Shown in pieces: positions 35,863 to 44,173 of a stretch of DNA of 59,024 nt; the first letter of the stretch is position 1, and every line of letters starts with the position of its first letter. The stretch lies in the NCBI GenBank assembly GCA_943908425.1, contig CALTTC010000012.1:1-59024 (forward strand), read 5' to 3'. Position numbers and translations under genes: made by a program. The stretch comes from an uncultured Moraxella sp. (lineage in GTDB: Bacteria; Pseudomonadota; Gammaproteobacteria; Pseudomonadales; Moraxellaceae). The notes under the pieces are model-generated. The model did not search any database. It saw only the letters and a list, made by a program, of their open reading frames with translations, and was not told the DNA's origin.

Positions 35863-36978
35863 TTATGATTGCAATGACAAATGAGCTTGAACGATTTTTG
35901 CCAGCAATCGCCCTGCAACTTTAACGCCACGCCCATCAACATCATAGGTTGGATTAATTTCAGCAATGTCTAGCATTTTCACTTTGCCTGTTGCCACTAT
36001 CATCTCAACACACCGCTCCACAAACTCAAGACTTAAGCCCTTAGCGGCAGGGGCAGAAACGGCAGGCATCACAGACCCCGACAAACAGTCCATATCAACG
36101 GTTAAATACAGCACATCAACACCCGCCATAAATGCCGTTAGTTGCTGACCAATGGCACTAAACGGCAAACGACAGCAATCGTCATCGCTAATGGCATTGA
36201 CACCGAGCGTGTTGGCACGGCAAAATAAAGCAGCACTATTGCTAAACTTGCTAATACCAACGGGCAAATAATGAAACGGCTCGTTTTTTTGGGACAAAAA
36301 TTCAGCAATTTGGCGAAACGGCGTACCTGACGTGGCATATTCATCTTGTCGCAAATCAAAATGGGCATCAAAATTGATAATACCGATTTTTGGCATTGAC
36401 ATTGCAGGTTTTTGGTGATTTTGTTGTTGCAACTCTTTGTTTTTTAATAGTTGATTTTGCAACTCTTGATTTTGTAATTTTTGGCTTTGTAGTTCTTGAT
36501 TTTGTAATTTTTGGTTGCTTAATGGTTGATTTTGCAGCCCTTGATATAGCCCCAAAAACGACCCCCAAGCAATCTCGTGTCCGCCCCCAAGCCCAATCAC
36601 CAGCGTCTCTTTGACCACCCCTTCGGCAACTTTTTCACTATAAAGTTGTTGCGTTTGCTCCAGGCTGTCTTTCACTATCCTGTCATCATCATCGCAAATC
36701 ACATTACCCAAATCACCCACCAACGTGGATAAATCGCTATTTTGTACCAAATCAAGGCTGATGGGCAATTTGCCAAAAGCGGATTTGATGGCATCTGGGG
36801 CGTGTTTTGCCCCAATTCGTCCCAAATTGCGATTGACCCCTTGGTCGCAAGCAAAACCAAGTAAGGCGATTTTTTGGCACGCAAATGCACCAATATGCTG
36901 ATACCAATACTGAGCCAGTGGCTCAAATGGCTCGGCTCGTCCTGTATAAAGATTGGAGTCAAAGGGGGTGTATCTCAT
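35863..36978 (-). CDS. hutG: Formimidoylglutamase (arginase superfamily) with a repeat insert
   Basis: Hydrolyses N-formimino-L-glutamate to glutamate and formamide, ending histidine breakdown. Mn-binding arginase motifs: GLGGGHEIAWG, NFDAHFDLR and TVDMDCLSGSVMPAVSAP. The start at 36978 (MRYTPFDSNLYTGR) fits the family; an in-frame GTG at 37077 overlapping hutH is the alternative. At 371 residues it is about 50 longer than usual because eight pentapeptide units of type LQNQE (36418-36537) sit in the loop between GGGH and DAHFD. The catalytic residues are intact, so it is probably active. Confidence 0.92.
   Translation of the reverse strand: MRYTPFDSNLYTGRAEPFEPLAQYWYQHIGAFACQKIALLGFACDQGVNRNLGRIGAKHAPDAIKSAFGKLPISLDLVQNSDLSTLVGDLGNVICDDDDRIVKDSLEQTQQLYSEKVAEGVVKETLVIGLGGGHEIAWGSFLGLYQGLQNQPLSNQKLQNQELQSQKLQNQELQNQLLKNKELQQQNHQKPAMSMPKIGIINFDAHFDLRQDEYATSGTPFRQIAEFLSQKNEPFHYLPVGISKFSNSAALFCRANTLGVNAISDDDCCRLPFSAIGQQLTAFMAGVDVLYLTVDMDCLSGSVMPAVSAPAAKGLSLEFVERCVEMIVATGKVKMLDIAEINPTYDVDGRGVKVAGRLLAKIVQAHLSLQS
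36418..36537 (-). repeat. 15-bp repeat inside hutG coding eight LQNQE-like pentapeptides
   Basis: Eight degenerate 15-bp units encode LQNQP, LSNQK, LQNQE, LQSQK, LQNQE, LQNQL, LKNKE and LQQQN. The period is a multiple of three, so the frame is kept. The sequence is Gln/Asn-rich and predicted to be an exposed helix or disordered loop. Confidence 0.85.
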
Positions 36979-37058
36979 ATCATACCGCGTTATGTTATAG
37001 GCTAATGTACTGGGGTAAGCTAAAGCACGCCCCAGTTGGCTAATAAAAGAGTGGCTGG

Positions 37059-38615
37059 TTACAGGTTGTGATACCACCCATCACGCCAATCTGCCCAGTC
37101 ATCAATTAACGCACCCGCCAGTACCAAATCTTTGGCTTTATCAATATCGGGGGCAAAAAAGCGGTCTTGGTCATAATAAGCCACCTTCTCACGCAAGGCT
37201 TTATGAACGCTTGCCAATGCTTGACTGGTTTGCCAGTTGTGGTCTTGGGCGTGAATATCCACGCCTTGGGCGGCCGCCAAAAGCTCAATGCCGACAATAT
37301 TAGCGGTATTATTTGCCATATCAAACAATCGCCGTCCTGCAAAAGTCGCCATAGAAACGTGGTCTTCTTGATTGGCTGATGTCGGAATGCTGTCTACCGA
37401 CGCTGGGTGAGCCAATGATTTGTTTTCGCTAGCCAAGGCAGCGGCGGTAACGTGAGCAATCATAAAGCCAGAATTCACCCCAGCATTACGCACCAAAAAC
37501 GCAGGCAACCCTGATAAATTGGCATCAATTAACAAAGCAATACGCCGTTCACTCATCGCCCCAATCTCGCTAATGGCAAGGGCTAGCGTGTCGGCAGCAA
37601 ACGCCACAGGCTCAGCGTGAAAATTACCGCCTGAGAGTGCCACAGGGCTACCGTCATTATCAAAAATCAATGGATTATCAGTAACGGCATTGGCTTCTAT
37701 CAATAAAGTTTTGCCTGCTTGGTTAATCAAATCCAAACACGCCCCCATCACTTGGGGCTGACAACGCAAGCAGTATGGGTCTTGCACACGAAACTCAGGC
37801 TCACCCCGATTTTTGCCGCGAAAATCACTGTTTTCAATTAACCGCTCATAAGTTTTGGCAAGCTCAATCTGTCCGTGATGTCCACGCACAGCGTGAATGC
37901 GTGCATCAAATGGCGTGTCATTGCCACGAGCAGCGTCCACCGACAACGCCCCCACCACTGTCGCTGCTGCTAGCAAATCTTGTGCCAAAAAGTAGCCACG
38001 AATGGCAAGAGCCGTGGATACTTGCGTGCCGTTAATCAGTGCCAAGCCTTCTTTTGCCCCAAGCGTAATGGGCGACAGACCCTTTTGTGCCAAAGCGTCT
38101 TTAGCGTCCATAAGCTTGCCTGCCACAGCTACCTTGCCCATACCCAAAATGGCAAGCGTCATATGTGATAATGGTGCTAGGTCGCCTGATGCACCCACCG
38201 ACCCTTTGGCAGGGATACACGGCATAATATCGTTGTTTAATAAATCAAGTAAGGCATCAACGACACAGCGACGAACGCCTGACACCCCTTGAGCAAGACT
38301 TGAGATTTTCATCACCAAAATCAGTCGCACCACATTGTCGGGCAAATACTCGCCCACGCCCACCGAATGCGACACAATCAAATTATGTTGCAGCAATTCC
38401 AATCCATCATCGCTAATACGAGTTTTGGCAAGCAGTCCAAAGCCTGTATTGATGCCATATGCTGATTTGTCTTCGGCGATGATGGCTTGCACACGCTTTT
38501 GTGATTCATCAATGGCGGTATAGGCGGATTTATCCAGTACAATTTTTGTGGGGGCATCATAAATTTGACGCAAAATTTTAAAGCTAAGCTGTCTTGGGGT
38601 AAGGGTTAAACTCAT
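37059..38615 (-). CDS. hutH: Histidine ammonia-lyase
   Basis: Removes ammonia from L-histidine to give urocanate. The MIO prosthetic group forms from Ala-Ser-Gly in GSVGASGDLAPLSHM. YGINTGFGLLA and the SANQEDHVSMATFAGRR segment are also conserved. 518 residues is normal. Its promoter region (38616-38696) has TTATAAT flanked by two direct repeats. hutG follows 80 bp after its stop. Confidence 0.96.
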   Translation of the reverse strand: MSLTLTPRQLSFKILRQIYDAPTKIVLDKSAYTAIDESQKRVQAIIAEDKSAYGINTGFGLLAKTRISDDGLELLQHNLIVSHSVGVGEYLPDNVVRLILVMKISSLAQGVSGVRRCVVDALLDLLNNDIMPCIPAKGSVGASGDLAPLSHMTLAILGMGKVAVAGKLMDAKDALAQKGLSPITLGAKEGLALINGTQVSTALAIRGYFLAQDLLAAATVVGALSVDAARGNDTPFDARIHAVRGHHGQIELAKTYERLIENSDFRGKNRGEPEFRVQDPYCLRCQPQVMGACLDLINQAGKTLLIEANAVTDNPLIFDNDGSPVALSGGNFHAEPVAFAADTLALAISEIGAMSERRIALLIDANLSGLPAFLVRNAGVNSGFMIAHVTAAALASENKSLAHPASVDSIPTSANQEDHVSMATFAGRRLFDMANNTANIVGIELLAAAQGVDIHAQDHNWQTSQALASVHKALREKVAYYDQDRFFAPDIDKAKDLVLAGALIDDWADWRDGWYHNL

Positions 38616-38633
38616 CGTGTTTCCTTAAAAATA

Positions 38634-38673
38634 GTCAATAAAAACAATTAATTATAACGGTCAATTAAAACAA
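38634..38673 (-). promoter_or_regulatory. Direct repeats flanking the putative hutH -10 element
   Basis: GTCAATAAAAACAA (38634-38647) and GTCAATTAAAACAA (38660-38673) differ in one base and are 26 bases apart. ATTATAAC between them is a -10-like sequence on the minus strand. Binding of a regulator on one DNA face is possible; it is not the HutC palindrome. Confidence 0.35.
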
Positions 38674-38696
38674 ATAAATCAAACTCAAAAAAAATA

Positions 38697-40043
38697 TTAT
38701 ACCACCAAATACCCAAAATAAATCGCCAAACGCCCAATAAGCCCTGCCAATACAATGCTAAGTGCCGTTCGCAAAAACCAAATGATAACAAGCTTACCCA
38801 CCGATAATGGAATTTTGGTTGCCAAAACACACGGTATCATCGCCGAAAAAAAGATAATACTGCTCACCGACACCACTGCCACCACAAAGCGGGTCAATAC
38901 ATCACTACTGGCAAGCAATAATGCAGGCAAAAACATCTCGGCAAGCCCAGACGATATGCCCTTGGCGGCCGTCATCGGCTCAGACAAACCCACAAGGGCA
39001 GTAAACGGATAAAATAACAATCCTAATACATCAAACACAGGGGTATATTTGGATAACAATAACCCAAGTAGCCCAATCGCCAAAATAGAAGGCACAATCG
39101 CCGCTGCCATTTGAACACCATCACGAAAATTGACCCACAGCACTTTTGGTACGCTGTCGGCGGTTTGGGCGGTTGTTACACCAAGCGTCCACGCTGTTTT
39201 TAGGCGACTGCCCTTAATAGCCACTTCTACCGCTTGGCTTGTATTGTCAAAACGGCTAATGGGCGGTAAGCGTGCCGTAATGGCAGTAACCGCAAAAGTA
39301 ACCACCAATGCACTCCAAAAATACAACGACCAGTACGGCATAAGCTCCAGCGTTTTGGCAATAATCACCATAAAAGCGGTAGAAACGGTAGAAAATCCTG
39401 TCGCAATAATCACCGCTTCTCGTGCCGAATACTGCCCTTGGCGATAAACACGATCAGTAATCAATAACGCCACCGAATAACTGCCCACAAAAGACGCTAC
39501 CGCATCAATCGCTGATGCCCCAGGTGTCCGCCAAATTGGTTTCATAATTGGCTGCATAATAACACCCATCATCTCAAGCAAACCAAAGCCCAACAAAAAT
39601 GCCAAAATTAACGCCCCAATCGGCACAATCATTCCGACAGGCAATGCCAATTTTTCAAACAAAAACGGCAGCATATCTTTTGCCATCAATACATCAGGAG
39701 CAAGATTAGTAACGTACAACACAGCAATAATCAGCCCAAGCACCTTAAATAAGCTTAAAATGCCATTGGTCCACGTCGCTCGCCATTGCCCTGTCATAAA
39801 AGGTCGCACCGTACCATAAATAATGAGAGCAAACAGTAACACCACCGCCAAACTTCGCTGTTCTTTAACCAAATAGCTGGCAATATGGTCAAAAGCAATC
39901 GTTTTTTTGCCCGCCCATTCAAATGGCACAAAAAACATCACAATGCCAATGGTGCTAAGTACAAGCATTTGAGCAGTTGCTACAAACTTTGAGCGTTTGG
40001 CTACATTCGTGCTTGATGTAGAAGTTGTTGGTAGCGTATCCAT
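38697..40043 (-). CDS. YjiH-family transporter (nucleoside-recognition/Gate domain), probably histidine or urocanate uptake
   Basis: 448 residues with about ten hydrophobic segments. The Gate-domain features LLEMMGVIMQPIMKP and GLSEPMTAAKGISSGLAEMFLPALL define the YjiH family. It lies between hutU and hutH on the same strand and there is no HutT, HutM or HisT-type permease in the cluster, so import of histidine or urocanate is inferred from position only. The substrate of the family is not firmly established. Confidence 0.78.
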   Translation of the reverse strand: MDTLPTTSTSSTNVAKRSKFVATAQMLVLSTIGIVMFFVPFEWAGKKTIAFDHIASYLVKEQRSLAVVLLFALIIYGTVRPFMTGQWRATWTNGILSLFKVLGLIIAVLYVTNLAPDVLMAKDMLPFLFEKLALPVGMIVPIGALILAFLLGFGLLEMMGVIMQPIMKPIWRTPGASAIDAVASFVGSYSVALLITDRVYRQGQYSAREAVIIATGFSTVSTAFMVIIAKTLELMPYWSLYFWSALVVTFAVTAITARLPPISRFDNTSQAVEVAIKGSRLKTAWTLGVTTAQTADSVPKVLWVNFRDGVQMAAAIVPSILAIGLLGLLLSKYTPVFDVLGLLFYPFTALVGLSEPMTAAKGISSGLAEMFLPALLLASSDVLTRFVVAVVSVSSIIFFSAMIPCVLATKIPLSVGKLVIIWFLRTALSIVLAGLIGRLAIYFGYLVV

Positions 40044-40293
40044 TCACTTTTCTCCTTGATAATATCAATTCCTTAAAACCAACAAATAAAACCAACAAAA
40101 ATTTTTGTGATAAGTAATTTTATCTAACAAACCACTCACCAAAACAGGCAATAACAATTAAACAATAACAATTAAATAAGACGACTAGCAAGTGGTCTTT
40201 GAAAAACAACAGCTGTTAATCAAAGTAAATAAGCTTAAGGCAAACAAGTCAGCTGGCTATTTTTTAGCTTTAATCTAAACCAAAACATTGCCA

Positions 40294-40322
40294 GATGACA
40301 CCCCATCGCTTGAAGTGTCATC
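40294..40322 (-). terminator. Hairpin directly after hutU
   Basis: GATGACAC and GTGTCATC pair with a 13-base loop, nine bases beyond the hutU stop. There is no long U-run after it on the minus strand, so it may be a partial terminator or an mRNA 3' stabiliser between hutU and the transporter gene. Confidence 0.6.
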
Positions 40323-40330
40323 GGTCGTAT

Positions 40331-42037
40331 TTACCCCACCATCGGCAAATTAAGCCCAAATTCTTTGGCGGTTTTAATAGCCAAGTCATAGCCTGCATCA
40401 GCGTGTCGCATCACCCCACTGCCACAATCATTGACCAATACATTAGCTAGGCGTGCCGCCGCTTCGTCTGTGCCATCAGCAACAATCACCATACCAGAAT
40501 GCTGACTGTAGCCCATACCCACGCCACCACCGTGGTGCAAACTCACCCACGTTGCCCCGCCTGCCACGTTTAGCATACCATTTAACAACGCCCAATCCGA
40601 TACCGCATCTGTACCATCTTGCATACTTTCGGTTTCACGGTTGGGACTGGCAACCGAGCCTGTGTCCAAATGGTCTCGCCCAATGACAATAGGGGCTTTT
40701 AATTCGCCATTTTTGACCATTTCATTAAAAGCAAGCCCTGCTTTATCACGCTCACCAAGCCCAAGCCAGCAAATACGGGCAGGCAATCCTTGAAAATGAA
40801 TTCGCTCTTTTGCCATATCCAGCCAGTGGTGAACGTGCTGATTGTAAGGGAACAGCTCTTTAATCTTTTGGTCGGTTTTATAAATGTCTTCAGGGTCGCC
40901 AGAGAGTGCCACCCAACGAAACGGCCCTTTACCTTGACAAAACAAGGGGCGGATATAAGCAGGCACAAATCCTGGAAAATCAAAAGCATTTTTGACCCCT
41001 TCATCAAAGGCCACTTGGCGGATATTATTGCCATAATCGGTTGCAGGCACGCCCATTGCTTGAAAATCCAATATCGCCTTGACGTGAACAGCACACGATT
41101 TGGCAGCGTCTTTTTTTAGTTTGTCGTGGCAACTTGGGTTATTTTGAGCCGTTTTCCATTCGTCCACCGTCCAGCCGATTGGCAAATACCCATTGATTAA
41201 GTCGTGAGCGGACGTTTGGTCGGTAACAAAATCAGGCTTAGGCTTGCCTTGTTTGGCGTTGTCCACCATAATCGGCAAAATTTCAGCCGCATTGCCAAGC
41301 AGAGCAATAGAGACCGCTTCGCCCTTACTGGTATGTTCCTTAATTAAGCGATAAGCGTCGTCCAAATCGGTGGCTTGCTTATCCACATAGCCTGTACGCA
41401 AGCGAAAATCAATGCTGGATTGCTGACATTCAATGGTCAATGACACCGCCCCTGCAAACGTTGCTGCCAGTGGCTGAGCACCGCCCATACCGCCAAGCCC
41501 TGCGGTCAGAATCCACTTGTTTGCCCAATCGCCATTGCCCTTATCATCAGGATAATGCTGACGACCTGCTTCGGCAAAGGTTTCATAAGTGCCTTGCACA
41601 ATCCCTTGCGTGCCAATATAAATCCAGCTCCCCGCCGTCATTTGCCCATACATAAACAAATCTTTGCGGTCAAGTTCATTAAAATGCTCCCAAGTTGCCC
41701 AGCGTGGCACCAAATTAGAGTTGGCAATCAATACCCGTGGGGCATTGGCGTGGGTATTAAATACCCCAACAGGCTTACCTGATTGGATAAGTAGCGTTTG
41801 GTTGTCTTGTAGCTGTGTCAGTGTTTGCAAGATTTTGTCATAGCATTGCCAGTTGCGAGCGGCACGCCCAATTCCGCCATAAACCACCAAACTTTGCGGA
41901 TTTTCGGCAACGTCAGGGTGCAGATTGTTTTGTAGCATACGATAAGGGGCTTCGGTCAGCCAGCTTTTGCAAGTCAGCGTTGTGCCTGTAGGGGCTTTAA
42001 TAACACGGCTTGTGTCAGTGCGAGTAAATTGGTTCAT
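40331..42037 (-). CDS. hutU: Urocanate hydratase
   Basis: Converts urocanate to 4-imidazolone-5-propanoate using tightly bound NAD+. GGIGRAARNWQCYDKI, WIYIGTQGIVQGTYETF, LTAGLGGMGGAQPLA (NAD-binding glycines) and the C-terminal HHGGGVGMGYSQHSGMV are diagnostic. 568 residues is normal. It is the first gene of the minus-strand hut run, with ACAAGGACACAAC before the ATG and a HutC-type operator over its promoter. Confidence 0.96.
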   Translation of the reverse strand: MNQFTRTDTSRVIKAPTGTTLTCKSWLTEAPYRMLQNNLHPDVAENPQSLVVYGGIGRAARNWQCYDKILQTLTQLQDNQTLLIQSGKPVGVFNTHANAPRVLIANSNLVPRWATWEHFNELDRKDLFMYGQMTAGSWIYIGTQGIVQGTYETFAEAGRQHYPDDKGNGDWANKWILTAGLGGMGGAQPLAATFAGAVSLTIECQQSSIDFRLRTGYVDKQATDLDDAYRLIKEHTSKGEAVSIALLGNAAEILPIMVDNAKQGKPKPDFVTDQTSAHDLINGYLPIGWTVDEWKTAQNNPSCHDKLKKDAAKSCAVHVKAILDFQAMGVPATDYGNNIRQVAFDEGVKNAFDFPGFVPAYIRPLFCQGKGPFRWVALSGDPEDIYKTDQKIKELFPYNQHVHHWLDMAKERIHFQGLPARICWLGLGERDKAGLAFNEMVKNGELKAPIVIGRDHLDTGSVASPNRETESMQDGTDAVSDWALLNGMLNVAGGATWVSLHHGGGVGMGYSQHSGMVIVADGTDEAAARLANVLVNDCGSGVMRHADAGYDLAIKTAKEFGLNLPMVG

Positions 42038-42064
42038 TGTTGTGTCCTTGTAAAATAAAGCTAA

Positions 42065-42084
42065 AAATTTGTATAGACAAATTT
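42065..42084 (-). promoter_or_regulatory. Candidate HutC operator before hutU
   Basis: AAATTTGT and ACAAATTT are perfect inverted 8-bp arms around ATAG. The site overlaps the hutU -10 element and probable start, 28-47 bases before the ATG, where binding would block RNA polymerase. GntR/HutC proteins bind TGTA/TACA-type palindromes, and a hutC gene lies 1.2 kb away. Confidence 0.68.
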
Positions 42085-42108
42085 AGCAAAAATTTTGGGG
42101 GAAAGCAA
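42080..42108 (-). promoter_or_regulatory. Promoter of hutU
   Basis: On the minus strand TTGCTT (42103-42108) and TAAATT (42080-42085) are separated by exactly 17 bases, with TGC before the -10. Confidence 0.65.
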
Positions 42109-42120
42109 GGACAATTTATA

Positions 42121-42152
42121 AAAAATACCCATCAATTTTGACGGGTATTTTT
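42121..42152 (-). terminator. Terminator after the 42.3 kb lipoprotein gene
   Basis: AAAAATACCC-TCAA pairs with TTGA-GGGTATTTTT with a T-run on both strands. It isolates hutU from the gene upstream. Confidence 0.82.
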
Positions 42153-42301
42153 GGTGTTTTAATTTAATGGCTTAGTTGTCAGCAAATCGCTGTAAAAGCC
42201 TATCCCACTTTAAATGCAAATCATCATCAAGGGCAACATATCATTATTAAGCCTTGCTAAGCGTACTTTGCAACGACAGCCACTCAAACAATTTTACGTA
42301 T

Positions 42302-42949
42302 TTATTGCGATGTTGGTGCAATCTGACAGCGCGCCAATTCTTTTTGCATTAACGACTGTAGAATTGCCATTACCTCTTCTTCGCTCATTGCCTCACTTTT
42401 GGCTTGCATTTTAGTAAAGAACGGTTGAAGCATTGCTTTTGTAATTTCTGCTTTTTCGCTGTCGGTTGGCTCAACAAAGGATGATAAATTCTTAGCATCT
42501 GTCGCCATTAATATTATTTCACTAAATTTACGCCCCGCATCCGTCGCAAAAAATACATCCGCTTGCTGTATTTCCTCATCGCTCAATACGTCTTTAACGT
42601 AAGGATCAAGTATCTGTATGTAGTTGGGGTTGCCAGCAGGACCCATTAAGCAAGCCTCCTGTTCTGGTGTCAGCTCTAGCTCGGATCGAATTCTTGCCTT
42701 CACCAGTGCACGATGGGTACTAACCATAAAATCCATAAAGGGGCTTTTGATAAGCAGTGCGTCACTCTCGGTAGGCACAGGGTTGCTAGATGCTGTGTCA
42801 GCGCTAGGGGTGGTCGCCGCTGAATTTTGTGGGGTGGGAGCGGTATCGGCAGGCGGGGTCGGTGTAGCGGTGGGGTCGGCAGACTTGTCACCACAAGCAC
42901 TAAGTCCAATAATGGCTAGCAAGCATAGGGCAAATGAACGCATTTTCAT
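42302..42949 (-). CDS. Hypothetical lipoprotein with a helical C-terminal domain
   Basis: 215 residues, family not recognised. The signal sequence ends GLSAC, giving a lipid-modified Cys19. A 45-residue Thr/Pro/Ala/Ser linker follows, then a charged helical domain (LTPEQEACLMGPAGNPNYIQ, DVLSDEEIQQADVFFATDAGRKF) with two Cys that could pair. The pattern of an F-x-T-x-x-G-R-K-F-like helix recalls DUF2059 proteins, but I cannot confirm that. GGAGA precedes the ATG. It contains two GCGC sites, unlike its neighbours. Confidence 0.75.
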   Translation of the reverse strand: MKMRSFALCLLAIIGLSACGDKSADPTATPTPPADTAPTPQNSAATTPSADTASSNPVPTESDALLIKSPFMDFMVSTHRALVKARIRSELELTPEQEACLMGPAGNPNYIQILDPYVKDVLSDEEIQQADVFFATDAGRKFSEIILMATDAKNLSSFVEPTDSEKAEITKAMLQPFFTKMQAKSEAMSEEEVMAILQSLMQKELARCQIAPTSQ

Positions 42950-43050
42950 GGTAATTCTCCAGATATAAATAGTTACATTCTATCGCAAAAAGACAAAAAA
43001 GCCAGTAATAAAGCAAAATACGCTTAAGACTTAGGTTTAATTAAGCAATC

Positions 43051-43059
43051 TGCTATAAT
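43051..43059 (+). promoter_or_regulatory. Extended -10 promoter (TGCTATAAT) of the tautomerase-hutC pair
   Basis: Consensus TGCTATAAT is 30 bases before the tautomerase ATG. Confidence 0.65.
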
Positions 43060-43088
43060 AGTCCGCCCTAACCACTCTTGGAAAAACG

Positions 43089-43298
43089 ATGCCCTACGTT
43101 AATATCAAAGTCACTGGCGGCACAGAAGCCCCGACAGCCGACCAAAAAGCAGTACTGATTGCTGGGGTGACGAAGCTATTGCAAGACGTATTGCATAAAA
43201 ATCCTGCCACGACAGTTGTTGTCATAGAAGAGGTAGCTATGGATAATTGGGGCATTGGCGGAATTAGTGTTAGCCAACACCGTGCTAATGGGGGGTAG
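43089..43298 (+). CDS. 4-oxalocrotonate tautomerase family protein
   Basis: 69 residues. After Met removal the N-terminal Pro1 (PYVNIKVTGG) is the catalytic base of this superfamily. TADQKAVLIAGVTKLLQDVL and VVVIEEVAMDNWGIGGIS match small 4-OT proteins, which work as hexamers of this size. The substrate is unknown. hutC starts 3 bases after its stop, so the two are co-transcribed. A role in histidine metabolism is not known. Confidence 0.88.
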   Translation: MPYVNIKVTGGTEAPTADQKAVLIAGVTKLLQDVLHKNPATTVVVIEEVAMDNWGIGGISVSQHRANGG

Positions 43299-43301
43299 TA
43301 C

Positions 43302-44012
43302 GTGGCAAAACCTGCCTATCAACGCATTAAAGAGGCGATTTTAGCCAATATTCATACAGGCGTTTGGCAAGTCGGTGATGCCATTGCCACCGAGATTGCC
43401 TTGGCGAACGAGTTTGGCGTTTCTAGAATGACGGTCAATCGTGCCTTAAAAGAGCTGACCGAAGAGCAAGTGCTAGAACGCCGTCAAGGCTCAGGGACGT
43501 TTGTGGCACAAAAGCAGTTTAACCACACCTTTGTTACCATAAGAAATATTGCAAGCGATATTATCGCCCAAAACAAAACCTATCGTGCCGATGTTATTTA
43601 CAAAGAATGTCTTGATTTTGCACGCCTTCCCCAAACCCTGCAACATAAATTCACAAGCAACAATCACCACCCAACCAACGTTGCGATGGTACAAATTGTG
43701 CATTTTGCTGACAACCTACCCCTGCAAGTGGAAGAGCGTTGGGTAGATAATGCCCTTGTGCCAAATTTTGTGGCACAAGATTTTACCAAGGTGAATACAA
43801 GCGATTATCTACTGGCACAAATTCCCCTAGAAAGGGGCGATTACACCATTCAAGCCACCACCCCAACCCCTGCGGTTGCTGGTATTTTAGCCATCAGCCC
43901 AAACGAACCAATGCTTCTACTCACACGGCGTACTTTCTCCCAAAATCAAGTGGTTACGGTCGTAAAAATGTGGCATTTGGGCAGTTGTTATCAATTTTCT
44001 GGGGTGCTTTGA
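43302..44012 (+). CDS. hutC: Histidine utilisation repressor HutC (GntR family)
   Basis: 236 residues. The N-terminal winged helix carries EIALANEFGVSRMTVNRALKEL (GntR, HutC subfamily) and the wing RRQGSGTFVA. The C-terminal UTRA domain (HTFVTIRNIASDI to the end) binds the effector, urocanate in known HutC proteins. It starts with GTG, right after a G-rich ribosome-binding site that overlaps the tautomerase stop. Its likely target is the palindrome before hutU. No HutC-like site is seen at its own promoter. Confidence 0.92.
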   Translation: MAKPAYQRIKEAILANIHTGVWQVGDAIATEIALANEFGVSRMTVNRALKELTEEQVLERRQGSGTFVAQKQFNHTFVTIRNIASDIIAQNKTYRADVIYKECLDFARLPQTLQHKFTSNNHHPTNVAMVQIVHFADNLPLQVEERWVDNALVPNFVAQDFTKVNTSDYLLAQIPLERGDYTIQATTPTPAVAGILAISPNEPMLLLTRRTFSQNQVVTVVKMWHLGSCYQFSGVL

Positions 44013-44173
44013 TGGTTTGGTGATTTGATTGTTAAAGAGCTAAGTTGGGTTAATTGATTCATTCATCTTTAACACCCCAACCCTATTAGCACGCAAACCG
44101 AAGCTTTTTTTGAAACATTTTGTTGCAATTTAAGCCAATAAGTATACAATAGTACTTTTTTTGGGGACGAACA

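Noticed and set aside
40095..40108. ACAAAAATTTTTGT palindrome upstream of the YjiH gene as a second HutC site
   Set aside because: It has no 4-base spacer and its arms do not match the hutU operator (AAATTTGT-N4-ACAAATTT); a simple A/T-run palindrome is as likely.
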